Shown: piece after piece, positions 25,721 to 37,661 of the stretch
Numbering within the stretch: the stretch's first letter is position 1
How the letters are laid out: each line of letters opens with the position of its first letter
DNA from: Polytrichum commune
Lineage: Eukaryota; Streptophyta; Polytrichopsida; Polytrichales; Polytrichaceae
Reading direction: 5' to 3'
Length of the DNA stretch: 64,000 bases
NCBI GenBank assembly: GCA_950295325.1
Contig: OX485803.1
Span: 2,046,001-2,110,000 of the forward strand
The notes under the pieces: model-generated
What the model was told of the DNA's origin: nothing
The model's database searches: none
The model's input: the letters and a program-made list of their open reading frames with translations, nothing else
Translations under genes and position numbers: made by a program

Positions 25721-28604
25721 TAGATGGCAAATGCTAGACATTGGTAATATGTTCGGGCCAACTTTTGGCTTCAATAATACAGAGTAAAGTCAATTAAAGG
25801 AATAAGATCATGCAAAAATAAGTAAATAAATAAATTGCAATCATGTTGATCTCTATCTTCCTACACATGAAGAAATCTGCACCACCTTATACTTCTTCAT
25901 ATTTGACACAAAATCTCTTAAGTGATTGGTTATGGGTGCACGTACTCTATGTGTGACCAAGTCCTCGCCACCCTTGCCAATCTTGTTGCAAGTTATAGTA
26001 GAGGCACCTATTCCCAATTAGGGTCCAATCGGCAACCTATAGGATACCGGAATTTTAATCAGGTTGGGATTGAATTTCCATCAGGCCGGAACAATAATGG
26101 CATGATACATGTCCTAAAGTGAGAATCAGTGAGAGGTTTAAATAGATGGTCATGGCACATTCTAGACATTGGAAATATGTTCGAATCAACATTTGACTTT
26201 TAAATCCAAATTTAGTAATTTCAAGTCCTAATAATCTCAATGTAAAGAATAAAATTATCAAAAAAAGTAAAATCCTTCTGATGTCTATCTTCCTACATGG
26301 GAAATTTGCACCACCTCGTACTTCTCCAAATCTGGTGCAAAATGTCTAGAATGTTAGGTTATGTGTTCCTCTACTCTAGTATTCAAAGCCAACTTGCCTC
26401 CATTGCTACAAGTTTGTTTACCTTGGAATAATATAATAACTGGCTAGCGCACTTGACTTGATAAGTTGTAGTTAGATGCCTCATATCTGGCATCCACAAT
26501 AAGTCACTGATAGCTCACAGTCACATGACATTAGCAAATTTTGAAACCTGAGTTGGCTCGGCTCTTGAGTCTCTTGTAACTTATTGTGTCGAAGGGTCGG
26601 CCACATGAAATGGTGATCGATTGAGAGGCCAGTCGAATGTGTCTTAAGTGTCTTAAGGGCATGTTTACACAAAAGTCATTAGCCCATGGTTATTGAGAGT
26701 ACTTGAATTTTCATTGGTCAAAAGTGTCATGGGCTCTCGATTTAAATTTACATGAGGGATCACAAATATCGGCAAAGCTTTCATGGGTATAGCCAAGCAT
26801 CTTATTGTCCAAGCACTTTCATGTGGAGTACGGTGGAGGGGGGGGGGGGGGCATACGGCACACATAATATGTGGATTTTGTCAAACTGCAAGTTGGAATG
26901 TCCTTCTTATATCATTAACCAATTTTGAATGTTCTATGAGTGGATTTAGGGAGGTTTACATCTTCCTAAAGCCATTGAATGGCATTCAAGTTTCACACTC
27001 ACGGGGAGGTCACTTCATTGTCAAGTTGACACCACGTGCGGACAAAGTTTGCTACCCCTATATTACATGCCATATATAATTTTAAAATTTATGATATTTT
27101 TCCTACATATACATAACCATTGATAGTATCTTTTGTATATTTTTTTGAAATTTTTAGTCATCTTTATTTTTTTAGTAATTGTTTTAGTTCAATTCTGTGT
27201 CATTCTAGTTAGAAATGGTATGTTTTATGAAAAAAACAAATCATCAAATTTAGTTACCACTTTTGACTATGTCATAGGTACTGTGTATATCTACTCATGA
27301 AAAAAAATTGATAAAATTTTGACCCATTTTGGTGGTGCAACTTACCAAAAGAAGATTTTTTTTGGTCGCACGTGGTGTTCAACTTGACAATGGAGTGATC
27401 TACCCGTGTTCACACTTCATGTGAAATGATGGACACACACAATAACAAATACGAGGTGATATGTTTTGGTTGGAAAGTGAATTGCCACGATTCGTATAAA
27501 GGTTTTGGTCTTATGAAATTTTTGATGAATGTATGAAAATTAATGAATCTAACATTTGAAGACCAAACCAGTGAGGCACCTTTTATCCACAAATATAGTA
27601 ACCAATGCAAGGGTCATGTAAGAAATGCTACACTTTACGGTGAGTATGTACTTGCCCATACTCGCCTCTTAATTGGTAGCAATTATTTCTAAATTCAATA
27701 AAACATTCAAACTATGTACAGTCCAAGGCAAACACAGACGCAACTCTATAGTGGCCAAAAAAAATGGGATTATCCACACATTCAAAATAGAATTATACAA
27801 AAAATCCAATACTCATAATAATATAAAAGTTCAAAAGAGATAACCATTGTCCATAATAACTTTATTAGATATACCAAATAGTGAGGCTAGTACTAATTCA
27901 AGTCACATGCACAATCTAAAAAAGTCTCAAAGTTACTTAGGGTTGAAGTTATTATTGACCGGCACCAAATTCATGACGATGGTATATTAAATGCTCATTG
28001 AGCATAGATCTCAAGAAAATTTATGTGCGCTTGTAATGCTTGGCAATGAATAGTGCCAAAGTGTTGATACATGTAGTGGTTAGTGTCAAGTACTAGTATT
28101 TTCATCCCACATGTCGATACTTTAAGTGAATAATGCCAAGTGCCAAAATGAACAATGCTTCCTAGATCTTTTGGTGGCACTATTTCATAATGTCAACAAA
28201 ATTTAGTATCACCTTCACTAAAATTTCCCACCCTCACTTGATATATTTAATGTAATAAATCATATGTTTCATGCGGTCACTGGTCATGTGAGTTAAACAT
28301 GAGATATAGAACACTGCTTGAGCATAGTGACAGAACATCCCAAGCATCCAATGTTCCAAACAAGTTAGGGTTAAGTCTCCAGAAGGCAGCTTGGAGAGGA
28401 TTTGAGGAGGTCTCCACCCAGTCACGTCCAGGGAGATTTTCGGGCACAATCCGTCAAAATCCGAGCATTTCCAAATCCCACCGGTTACATGTGGTGATCT
28501 GTCCAGTACTCTTTATTGATTTGAGGTATAATCCATATACAATAATTGCTCTGAAATGGTCAGTCAATTCCCCTTAAATGTCTTGGGCTTCGACGGTTAC
28601 TTAC
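25721..28604. repeat. R1 copies f and g, interrupted by a MITE
   Basis: 25,721-25,992 repeats the R1 5' part and is followed at 25,994 by a longer R1 copy. Relative to copy a it has an internal deletion near 26,755, a run of at least ten G at about 26,838 and the CACGGGG MITE at 27,000-27,408. From about 28,465 to 28,604 the text differs from copies a and e and may be another insertion. Confidence 0.7.
27000..27408. mobile_element. 409-bp MITE of the CACGGGG family
   Basis: Exact 8-bp target duplication TTCACACT at 26,992-26,999 and 27,409-27,416. Imperfect inverted ends of about 41 bp: the left begins CACGGGGAGGTCACTTCATT, the right (reverse complement) CACGGGTAGATCACTCCATT, and both reach a CCACGTGCG block. 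The interior is AT-rich and non-coding. The first 15 bases equal those of the 12-kb element at 30,693, so this is a short relative. Confidence 0.88.
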
Positions 28605-29222
28605 CTTCGTCCACACCTTCTGAAATACCTTACATACCATCACAAATGTCTCCACCTATAACATCTATATAAGACGTCCCCATATGTGACCTTCAAGACC
28701 TTCCCAAATGTCTCCCATACCTTAAAATAAGACCCTCTCAAACCATCTACACATCTCCAGATACATTAATCGCATCACCCGGTTTAAAAATAATACAATC
28801 CTAATCAAACAAGCAAATCCGCCCACTAAGGCCGCATAAGATGTCCAACGCACATTAACAAAATTTGTGTGGTTAGGCATGATTGCTATTGATGTTGTTG
28901 CATAGGAGACAAGAATACCAATTACTGACAATAAGAGGACACAAATGGCTAAGGCCACGGTTTTCCGAGTGCGACCCAATTCGTTTAGAAGTGCTTCCTG
29001 TGGCATTGGAAGAGATGGCACAACTGCAAGCATGATGGATGCAATAGCAAGATAGAATGACAAGCTATTGCTCAACATAAAAATCTTGCAAAAGGGTCCC
29101 AAACATGTGCGTAGCCGGTATTGTCCGAGGTAGGAGAGAGTTGCATTGACGGATCCGATTCATAACTAAGTGGTGGTTGTAATGGACCCACATAGGAAGC
29201 GGTTGCAATCAACGCTCCAATT
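28605..29222 (-). pseudogene. ANK-C: frameshifted fragment of an ankyrin-PGG last exon
   Basis: Matches the last exon of ANK-A from about 2,350 to 2,920. Membrane segments such as SFYLAIASIMLAVVPSL are readable from 29,102 to 28,722. A one-base change near 29,093 breaks the frame with the SPTSDNTGYAHV segment upstream, and one extra base near 28,725 causes an early stop. At 29,222 it joins R1 sequence abruptly, so exons 1-4 are absent. Not expected to make a functional protein. Confidence 0.85.
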
Positions 29223-30692
29223 ACTTACTGATAGTTCACAATGACATGACATTGGCAAATTTTGAAACCTGAGTCGGCTTGGCTCTTGAGTCTCTGTAAC
29301 TTATTGTGTCGAAGGGTCGGCCACATGAAATAATGCTCGATTGAGGGGCCAATCGAGTGTGTCTTAAAGGCATATTTATACAGAAGTCATTAGGCCATGG
29401 TTATTGAGAATACATGAATTTTATTGGTTGAAAGTGTCATGGGTTCTCGCTTTAAATTTACATGAGGGATCACAAACATCAACGAATCTTTCACGGGTAT
29501 CGCCAAGCATCTTATTGGCCGAGCACTTGCATGTGGAGTACGATGGAGGAGGGGGGGCGGGCATACGGCACACATGATATGTGGATTTTGTCAAAATTGC
29601 AAGTTGGAATGTCCTTCTTAATCATTAACCAATTTTGAATGTTCTATGAGTGGATTGAGGGAGGTTTACATCTTCCTAAAGCCATCGAAAGCCATGTTTC
29701 ATTTTGGGTTTACTCTAAGGGTTTGTGACTTCCAAAAGACTTTGGGTTGTAGTCCATGTTCTTCATTATACTCTTATCCAAATATCGGGGTACTCTGATC
29801 CTTTGAGAGCCATGGCCTAACACCTTTAGTGTAAATAGGCCCTTCACATTTATATTTGAAGGTCAGCCCATGACCGCACATTACAAATTACAAATTTGTA
29901 ACAACTTTAATGCCAAATTACTTTAGTATAAGCTTTGGACAATTTCAAAAGCCCTCACAATTTGGTGGTCACGGCCCTTGGAGGTAGAGTAAAGCCACCC
30001 TAAGCACACTTTCACATGTTAGTTGTCCTAAGAAAACAACTTAGGGTTCACAAATTTCGGCGAAGCTTTTTGGGGTATCACCAAGCATCTTATTGGCGGA
30101 GCACTTTCATGTGGAGTACAATGGAGGAGGGGAGGGGGCATACGGCACACATGATATGTGGATTTTGTCAAAACTGCAAGTTGGAATGTCCTTCTTAATC
30201 ATTAACCAATTTTGAATGTTCTATGAGTGGATTGAGGGAGGTTTACATCTTCCTAAAGCCATCGATCGAAAGCCATGTTTCATTTTGGGTTTACTCTAAG
30301 GGCTTGTGACTTCCAAAAGACTTTGGGTTGTAGTCCATGTTCTTCATTATACTCTTATCCAAATATCGGGGTACTCTGATCCTTTGAGAGCCATGGCCTA
30401 ACACCTTTAGTGTAAATAGGCCCTTCACATTTATATTTGAAGGTCAGCCCATGACCGCACATTACAAATTACAAATTTGTAACAACTTTAATGCCATATT
30501 ACTTTAGTATAAGCTTTGGACAATTTCAAAAGCCCTCGCAATTTGGTGGTCACGGCCCTTGGAGGTAGAGTAAAGCCACCCTAAGCACACTTTCACATGT
30601 TAGTTGTCCTAACAACACAACTAAGGGTTCACAAATTTCGGCAAAACTTTTTGGGGTATTGCCAAGCATCTTATTGGCCGAGCACTTTCATG
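29223..30692. repeat. R1-derived tandem array, left part
   Basis: After an R1 segment, units of about 578 bp follow head to tail. Each carries the G-rich tract and the CATACGGCACACATGATATG stretch, at about 29,545 and 30,130. A new junction (GCCATCGAAAGCCATGTTTC) joins the R1 3' part back to its middle. The last unit is cut by the 12-kb insertion at 30,693 and resumes at 42,837. Confidence 0.85.
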
Positions 30693-31054
30693 CACGGGGA
30701 GGTCACTCAGTAGGATTTTTGTGTACCACGTGCGGCGGAGGGGTATTTGTTTAGGGGCTATTTACCTCCAAGGCACGAATTAAAAGCTCCCTATAATTAC
30801 ATAATATTCTAAAATGGCCTATTTTTTTGTACCCTACCATTATTTATAATGCCCATGTCATTGAAATTTTTTGTAGTCTATATTCCTTTTATTAAAAAAA
30901 ACTGAATTTAAGAATGTATGCAATGCAAAAGTGATGGGAAAAGCATGGCAACAAAAAAATATAAAAATTAGGTATCATTGCAAAAACCAAGTACAAAAAC
31001 TTAAAGTGAAAATACAAAAAGAAGACTTAGGATGGAACACAACATGATTGAATG

Positions 31055-31594
31055 CCCTAACATTACCAAACCCAAAGGAGGTAAATGCGGTCCACATTTC
31101 GAGGCCTGTCAGAGGCTGCCCTGTACACCACGCCCTCAGCAGCCGGGACCCGCCCCTGCCCGAAACCCACCCCCTGCCGGCCCGGGCCATGCTGCCACGC
31201 TGATGGCGCCAGGCTGTCGTAGTGTCCACGCTGGACTGCCACGCGGTCACCTTTACGCGCCCACCCACCCCCCGAGGCCACGTCCTCGCCAATGTCTCAT
31301 CTCATGCATCCAGCCGGCATGCCCATTCTCTTGTTACAGTGACATCCCATCTGCCTCCATCATGGCATCCCATGGGGACCATGGGCGGCATGCGCCCATC
31401 GAGGCGAACCCATCTCCCTCGAGGGCCGGGTTTTGAATTATCTATTTAAAGCTCCTCCATCCAGCGACGGCTTCTCTTTTGCCTTGTAACCTGCACGCTC
31501 CGGATCTCTGCCCCAGTGGAGTGCAGGAGTGATGCGGCACTGATGCAGCGAAGATTGCAGCACTGATGCTGCGAAGGGATTACGGGCATGATTA
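31055..31594 (+). repeat. Left 540-bp terminal inverted repeat of the MULE
   Basis: GC-rich and rich in CpG. It matches the reverse complement of 41,150-41,689 with only scattered substitutions in the portions compared; identity stops at GGGCATGATTA on both sides. It contains a TATTTAAA box facing inward. Confidence 0.9.
31443..31450 (+). promoter_or_regulatory. TATA-like box in left terminal repeat
   Basis: TATTTAAA within the terminal repeat, at the switch from the GC-rich part to a transcribed-looking leader. About 190 bases downstream the leader meets a strong splice donor (AAG|GTAAGT at 31,637/31,638). It likely drives the plus-strand accessory gene. Confidence 0.55.
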
Positions 31595-31637
31595 ACATCT
31601 TCAGCGCTTCCTTTCGAACATGGTGGTTACAAACAAG

Positions 31638-32918
31638 GTAAGTGACAGAACTTTTCATGTTTCTTTGCAAATGTCCAATCAAACATTGTTTCTGATCGAC
31701 TGTAACCTTATATTGTGCTGCACACCTTGGATTATTGTTGTGGTACAGTATGTCCCACGAACTGATTGGAGTGCAACAATGATTAGGTCAAGAGTGCTTT
31801 GTTTTTCATATTTGGGTGGAAATGTCTTCTCAACCATCGTTTCTCTGTGATTGTAACATACTCATTTGCCAAACACCTAGGATTATTGCCGCAACACAAC
31901 ATCTTTTAGGAAGTGATGGGTTTAGATGAATGAGGTGCTCAAGTGTGGCTTCATTATTCATATTTGTGGGCAACCAGTGCACTCAACCTTGCCTCCCCAT
32001 TTATTGTAACCTAATCATTAGCTGCACTATAGTCTCCTCCACTTCCTGCTAGGTTTAGGGACATGGTGTGCTATAGTTAGGCTTCATTTTTCATATTTCT
32101 TTGCAACAACCTATTAAACCTTGGCTCCTCATTGAATGTAACATAATCATTAGCTGCACTATAGTCTCCTTCACTTCCTACTGGGTTTAGAGCAATGATA
32201 TTCTAAAGTGTGATTTCATGTTTCTTCTTTCTTTGCAACAGTCCTAAAAACCTTCCCTACTCATTTACTGAAACCTAATCATTAGTTGCACTCCAGTCTC
32301 CTCTACTTCCTGCTGGGTTTAAAGCAATGATCTGCTAAATTATGGCCTCATTTTTCATTTTTCTTTGCAATAGTCCATTCAACCTAATCATTGGTTGCAC
32401 TACAGTCCTGTCCACTTCGTCCGGTGTTCACAGCAATGTTGTGCTAAAGTGTGGCTTCCCTTTTCATATTTCTTTGCTGCAGTCCATTCAACCTTCCCTC
32501 GCCACTGACTGTAACCTAATCATTAGCTGCACTACAATCTCTTCCACTTCTTGCTGGTTTTATAGCAGTGATTTCCTAAACTATGTTGTCATTTTCCATA
32601 TATCTTTGCAATAGGCCATTCACCCTTCCCTCCTCATTTATTGTAACCTAATCATTAGCTGCACTACAGTCCCGTCCAATTTGTGATGGGTTTAGAACAG
32701 TGATGCGTTCAGATGTGAAATCATTTTGGGTTTAGGTTGCAATAATGTGATGAAGCATCACTGTTCATATAGCCTGACCTAATCATTTGTTGCACAACCC
32801 AAATCTTTGCCGCACTCTGGTCTCGTCCATGGAGTGATTGGTTTGTATGAATGAAGTGGTCAAGTGTGCCGGCCAATATGTTGTCCACAATTCTAATTCA
32901 TGTCCTCATTGTTAGCAG
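31638..32918 (+). other. Predicted first intron of the plus-strand MULE gene
   Basis: Donor GTAAGT at 31,638 and a TTAGCAG acceptor ending at 32,918 bound a 1.28-kb intron in the 5' leader. An ATG six codons before the donor would open only a seven-codon frame after splicing. The intron holds the ~130-bp subterminal array. Another acceptor (TTTGCAG, ending 33,229) lies just before the main start codon, so further leader splicing is possible. Confidence 0.5.
31680..32830 (+). repeat. Left subterminal array of about 130-bp repeats
   Basis: At least seven clear and two weaker units carry a TAACCTAATCATTAGCTGCA core, at about 31,692, 31,852, 32,003, 32,137, 32,266, 32,380, 32,512, 32,641 and 32,776. 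Units also share a CTTCCTGCTGGGTTTA block. Inverted relatives lie just inside the right terminal repeat. Confidence 0.85.
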
Positions 32919-33241
32919 GTGTAAGGCTTAATTTGCGGAACTCCAGCAAGGCGTGCTATTTTTGTCGACTACCTTCATCGTCGGACAAGCACACCGTGCG
33001 CACACGGTGGTTACAAGAGGTGTGTGTCATCCCAGTAGCCTACATTCTTGTAACATGTTGCAGTTTCCGTTAGTTTGTGTTGGCTATTTTTTCCGGTGTC
33101 TTCCTCATTCGTGGGAGCCCAGATTGCACTTGAAAGTTTTGTGCTTTATCTTTTCTGCATTCCATGTGTTCTGGTCACTTCAGCTTCTTAAAGGCACTGC
33201 ACTCATCTCATCTCAGTTTTTAGGGTTTGCAGTGTGTTAGA

Positions 33242-36200
33242 ATGGGTGTCGCTGCCCTCCTTCCTCCGGAGGGCTCCGGCGACCCGCATCCGGGAACCTG
33301 CCGCCATATTCCCCGTGCCGCAAGCACTCATCCGTCCTCCTTCTTCCTCAGGCCTCTAAGTGCCCTCTTCATGGCCATTGACTATGAGGGATGTTTGCAG
33401 GATAGGGACTGCGAGGCCGAAGCTACTATGGCGGAAGGGGATGAGGTTGTGTACTACGTCAACCGGGATTCTGCGGGGTGGGTGGAGCAGCACGTCAGGC
33501 GGCATGTGTACATTGAGTTGAAGTTGGAGTGTACTCGCAACCGCACTCGGAATGGGGACAAGGCCAGGGACGATTGGATGTGCGTCTATTGCAGAGGATC
33601 ATTTCCTAGCAAACTACGGCTCACAGACCACCGAGTTGGAGGCTGCCCGTGTGGACCGGTGAACTCGCGTGGAGCAAAGTGGGAACTGCCTGTGTATCCC
33701 AATCTGAAGACGGCAAAACAAGGTAAGGATTTCAAATTTGCTCTTCAGCGTGGTGATGGGGAATTGTGGGGCAACCTCCACGACGATGAGGTATGGCTGG
33801 ATTTAAACCCTGAGCTCAGGGATGTCACTCTCCCTCCCCCCGGAGCCAGGGTTCAGGTGCGTTCGTTCATGGAGGCGACGCTGGAGAGATTGACAGCCTA
33901 CCCTCCCCCACCCAGAGATTTCCGGCCGCCACCCAAATGCAAACCGCGACTCCCTCCCAGGCAAGATTCTGCCCCACGTGAACCACCACCTTTTGTTGAG
34001 CTCCCCGATGATGAAAGTGATGAGGACGAGGCGCCCCCTGTGCGGCCAAAGAAACGGAGCCATGCAGAAATGGAGGGTGGCCACCACGTCTTCCATTCCA
34101 GCCGACAGTTCAGAACTCAGCACCGAAAACAGAGTCCCCTGCATTCGCGACATGCGGCTGGTGGAGATGAGCGGCCACCGAACCCTCCGCGACCTGCGCA
34201 TCCTTCCGCAGCTGGCCAGAGAGTACCTCCTCCCCACCCCATTCAGGTCAAACCTCTCCAAACTCGTTGCCCCTCACCAGAGAGGGTTGCCATTTTGCTG
34301 CCTCCCCCTCCTACTAACCAGGTGCCGCCCTCTCCTGCTGCGCATGTACCGCCAGACGCGCCTCTTCCACCTGTTACACCTGCCACTCCTATGGAGACTC
34401 CAAGAGAGGAGCACGACTTAGCATTGGGGCTTTGAAAGGAGCGCCATGCTTTCTACCTGAAAGCCGCAACTGCAGCGCGCGGGACTGTCAAGATGGACAT
34501 CCCCAAACCACCTTTGAGGCCGCCAATACAACCCCCGGGCCTATTCCATTTGATGGCCTGTGGTCTTCTGGCATTTGATTTGGAGCACGGAAAATATGAA
34601 GACTTCGAGGCTCAGGTTCATGAATGGAAAAACCACCCAACATTCATGGATAGATTGTTTGCCGCATACGGCAGATTTTATTCTCCTTCACACCAGGTAA
34701 CACCTACATGTTTTTATGCCCTCTTTGCAGTTTATGATATTATGCATTTCCTCTTGTAACAGTGTAACATTTCCTCTTCATTTGTGACCACACTCATGCT
34801 GCCGTTCTTGTTGTCTCTATGATTCGCGGTTGTAACATGTGTTGACAGATGGTAATGAAGTCGTAACATGTGTTTGGGAATGTTAACTTGCTCGTAACAT
34901 GTTCTGTACTTGTTGATGCAGGCCAAACCAGAAATAACACCTCTAATCACGCAGGCTGTGGTGAGGGTCGTCAGCAACATTGAGGATGCCACCGCTATGG
35001 ACGTGGAGACGGCATCTCTAATCACTTACGTGCAACACATCTTCGTCATGCGGGAGGTGGTGAAAGAACGAAAGCAATGGGAGGACGACTGCCAAAAAAA
35101 GGTCAGCGAAGCCATTGCCAAGGCCATGAAACAGTGGGATGACGAGCATTACCCGCGTTTGCTGCAAGCTACTTGGGGGTGACACCCTTTCTATGCCTCT
35201 TTTCTGGCCAATCCTCTTTGCGCCAACTTCATACCCCTTTACCCCTTGTCTCATACAGCTGTTGAGGGTTGGAATGTGCGTGAAGTCTTATTGCAACAAT
35301 CTGAGGTGAAGAGGGTGTACCCGGTGCCTTGGTCAGTTCTTCTCCTTCGATGTTTTCTTAAGTATTATAGCCTATTGCCCCCTGTGCTATTACACCCGCA
35401 GAATGGCCTCACTGGAGCCAACATCATGAAATGGTTGGGGGTCGCAAAAGAAGTCGATGGAGATGGCCCGCATGCTTGGCAGCTAGCAACGTCGTACTTG
35501 AAAGAAGAGGGTTTCGTGTTGTTTGCAGGAGCCAGGCCGGTGGATTCGTTACACCAGTGGGTTGCAGATGTGGAGGCTGCTTGGAGGGAGTTACAAAATC
35601 CCAGCCCTCACTGGTGGGCAGAGTTGCGGAAATGGTGCAATTCAACTCAGTTTAGAGCAGTGCAAGACATGGCTTTCCATGACGCACAGATGTGGATCAG
35701 TGCCTGGGTCATTCGGGATCCTCCCAGTGCGTCTTCACGCTCCCTTGCATGTTACGACAGATGGTTACAATACCGAGAGGACATGGACATTGGATATGTC
35801 CTTGCCAACCCAGGTAAAGTTGTGGACTTTCATTTGTGACATGATGTATTGTTTTCAACATATCTTTCAGAAGTTACAAACGTAACAATGCTAATGTGTG
35901 TACTGGCTGGCAGATGTTATGGTCCCACCGCCGGAACCCACTGAGTACTTGTACGAGCTCAGAGCTGTTGCAGAAAATATCAGTAAAGAACGTTGCTAAC
36001 AATCGGAAGTACATCCTCCACAAGCCACCCAACACGAAGTGGATATTCAAGAATGTGAGGTGCATGTTACGAATGCCAGCAAGGCCGACAATGTATGCGG
36101 TGTTAGCATACTAGAATCGGCAGAGGTTGTGCAGCCCCGGGTGGAACCAAACCCCCAATATAATGCAGAGGACGCTGCCTCCACAGATGCAGACGTGTAT

Positions 36201-36455
36201 GTTGGACCCGCATGGGAGATACCTATGACTCAAGAGAAGTCTTTGGAGGAATTGCCCAGTCAATTGGATTTAGACTGGCAAGATTCGGTGTCACTTACTC
36301 CCACGCCCTCACTTGCTGCAACACGAAATTTGGGGCAGGAACTTGAAGCGGTCGCGTCATCTCAGGTTGACGATCCGCCCGTGCTTGTGGCCACCGATAC
36401 ATTTGCTGAAGTATCCCAGATTGCACAGGAGGCTGTCATAGATGCTACTCAATAG
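33242..36455 (+). CDS. MULE accessory gene with C2HC finger, interrupted by in-frame stops
   Basis: Reads from ATG 33,242 in one frame, with introns 34,697-34,921 (CAG|GTAACA to GATGCAG) and 35,814-35,913 (CAG|GTAAAG to GGCAG). A further 96-base in-frame intron at 35,306-35,401 is optional. Residues 114-135 form a C2HC finger (C-x2-C-x12-H-x4-C). A Pro-rich stretch, an acidic run and an RPKKR nuclear-localisation-like motif follow. The parts after 34,438 (LMACGLLAFDLEHG, a Lys/Gln-rich helix, then a Trp-rich domain ending near 35,813) have no known family. The open frame is cut by TGA at 34,433, TGA at 35,180 and TAA at 35,997 although sense reading resumes in the same frame each time. Splicing could remove some: an acceptor at about 36,009 would skip the TAA. 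It occupies the place of a second MULE gene (mudrB or vanC position); no homology to either is claimed. Confidence 0.55.
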
Positions 36456-36852
36456 ATCCTCTCCTAATAGACGTCCAGGGCAAACGGAGGACCCGTTACA
36501 TGCATTGTATCCTAGGTTAGAAGTAAGGTACATGTTACACGTTTAAAAATTTGATAGTGCATTCATGGACTTGCAGGTAAATAGTGATTGGGTGGGAAGG
36601 ACGGGAAATAGTAGGTGTTAGTATCAGTGGGTTTGTTGTTATGATTGATACTTTGTACTTTATGGGTGATGAACTTTGTACTGTGTAACAATTGCAACAT
36701 TTGTAACATGACCCAATTCTGTTTTCCTAGTTTCATAATAAGTGCATATGCTTCTGGCGTACATATTAATGCAAAGGGGATTTAAGGTCAAGCTGTGTGG
36801 ATGACTGTTGGTGATAGGGGAAATGCTATGGGTGCAATGCAGGGGGTTGAAG

Positions 36853-36995
36853 ACAAACATTCGTTACAGATGGAACACTTAAATCGATGGAACACTTAAA
36901 TCAATACCCACAAACACTCGTTACAGATGGAACAATTAAATCAATACCCACAAACAATCGTTATAGATGGGGCGCTTAAATCAATACCCACAAAC
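36853..36995. repeat. 40-bp tandem repeat, three units
   Basis: Units begin ACAAACA and end AATCAATACCC, with 40-bp period; the first unit is 57 bp because of a 17-bp internal duplication (GATGGAACACTTAAATC). It lies between the 3' ends of the convergent plus-strand and small minus-strand genes, where terminators would be expected. Confidence 0.85.
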
Positions 36996-37064
36996 TGGGA
37001 AAATGTATCATTCATTTGAAAACATTGTTCACAATGTAACATGAGATAGTCCTTGAAAATCAAA

Positions 37065-37418
37065 CTAAGGAGCCCAACTTGGCCTATACACCTTAATTGG
37101 TCGTTGGTATGCCAACAACGGGCCGTGTGGGGAAGGCGCAACGGCAGGATGTGGGGTTGTGAGCTGCCGCACAGCCTGTGCATGTCTTCGCCTCAGCCGG
37201 GCACTTTGCGCTGGTGATAGTGCCCCCTGCACATGAAGTTTGTGGGGCATCAAGTCCGTAACATCGGACTGCTCGTCGGCAAGGCGCAGAGGAGTTGTTG
37301 GCGGCGTGTAGAACTCCTCATCGCTAGACGTGTCATGAACTGGTCCAATGACATCAGGGCATCTGCATAACCATTTCCAAACAGCTGCACTAATGCGTGC
37401 TACGTGAAAGGGAGGCAT
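37065..37418 (-). CDS. Small MULE gene with its own promoter, 117 residues
   Basis: Single open frame from ATG 37,418 to stop 37,065, downstream of the transposase on the same strand. A TATAAAG box lies at 37,568-37,562 and a CT-rich leader of about 110 bases follows, which is good promoter-like context for such a short gene. The protein begins MPPFHVARISAAVWKW, has an acidic SSDEE patch and a TPPTTP stretch, and a basic SARLRRRHAQAVRQL segment. No known domain is recognised and there is no signal peptide or membrane segment. It could be a regulator or accessory factor of the element; it could also be a decayed captured fragment. Confidence 0.5.
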   Translation of the reverse strand: MPPFHVARISAAVWKWLCRCPDVIGPVHDTSSDEEFYTPPTTPLRLADEQSDVTDLMPHKLHVQGALSPAQSARLRRRHAQAVRQLTTPHPAVAPSPHGPLLAYQRPIKVYRPSWAP

Positions 37419-37561
37419 GGTGTTTGGAATGAGGTAGTAGGCAAAATGACATAAGGCAGGCCACCTGCTAGTGGCTTGAGTTGCACGTTTCTATGGTCGC
37501 TAAAATGGGAGAGTGAAAGAAGAGAGGGTGGTGGAAGTGTAGAAGATGAAAGCGTCACGAC

Positions 37562-37568
37562 CTTTATA
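37562..37568 (-). promoter_or_regulatory. TATA box of the small MULE gene
   Basis: TATAAAG on the minus strand, about 145 bases before the ATG at 37,418, inside the 240 bases between the transposase stop and the small gene. Two GTAACATG octamers (37,628 and 37,647) lie 60-85 bases upstream of it. Confidence 0.6.
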
Positions 37569-37661
37569 TGGGCAATGTTGGAACTTCCACCCGCATGTGG
37601 GAATGGCTGACACATGTGCCAAGGTCTGTAACATGCGTCCTCCACAGTAACATGTGCATGT

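Noticed and set aside
26838-26852. Poly-G runs in R1 copies as G-quadruplex regulators
   Set aside because: Run length varies between copies (6 to more than 12 G), as expected of slippage, and no gene lies nearby for it to regulate.
31032-31436. 134-codon frame in the left MULE terminal repeat
   Set aside because: It is a by-product of GC-rich sequence. The mirrored right repeat shows the equivalent frames only in part, and the terminal repeat is better explained as promoter and binding sequence.
33803-34421. Long overlapping frames (152 codons minus; 147 codons plus, another frame) across the proline-rich part of the MULE accessory gene
   Set aside because: Low-complexity GC-rich sequence opens all frames there. 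The chosen frame alone continues into the C2HC finger upstream and the structured parts downstream.
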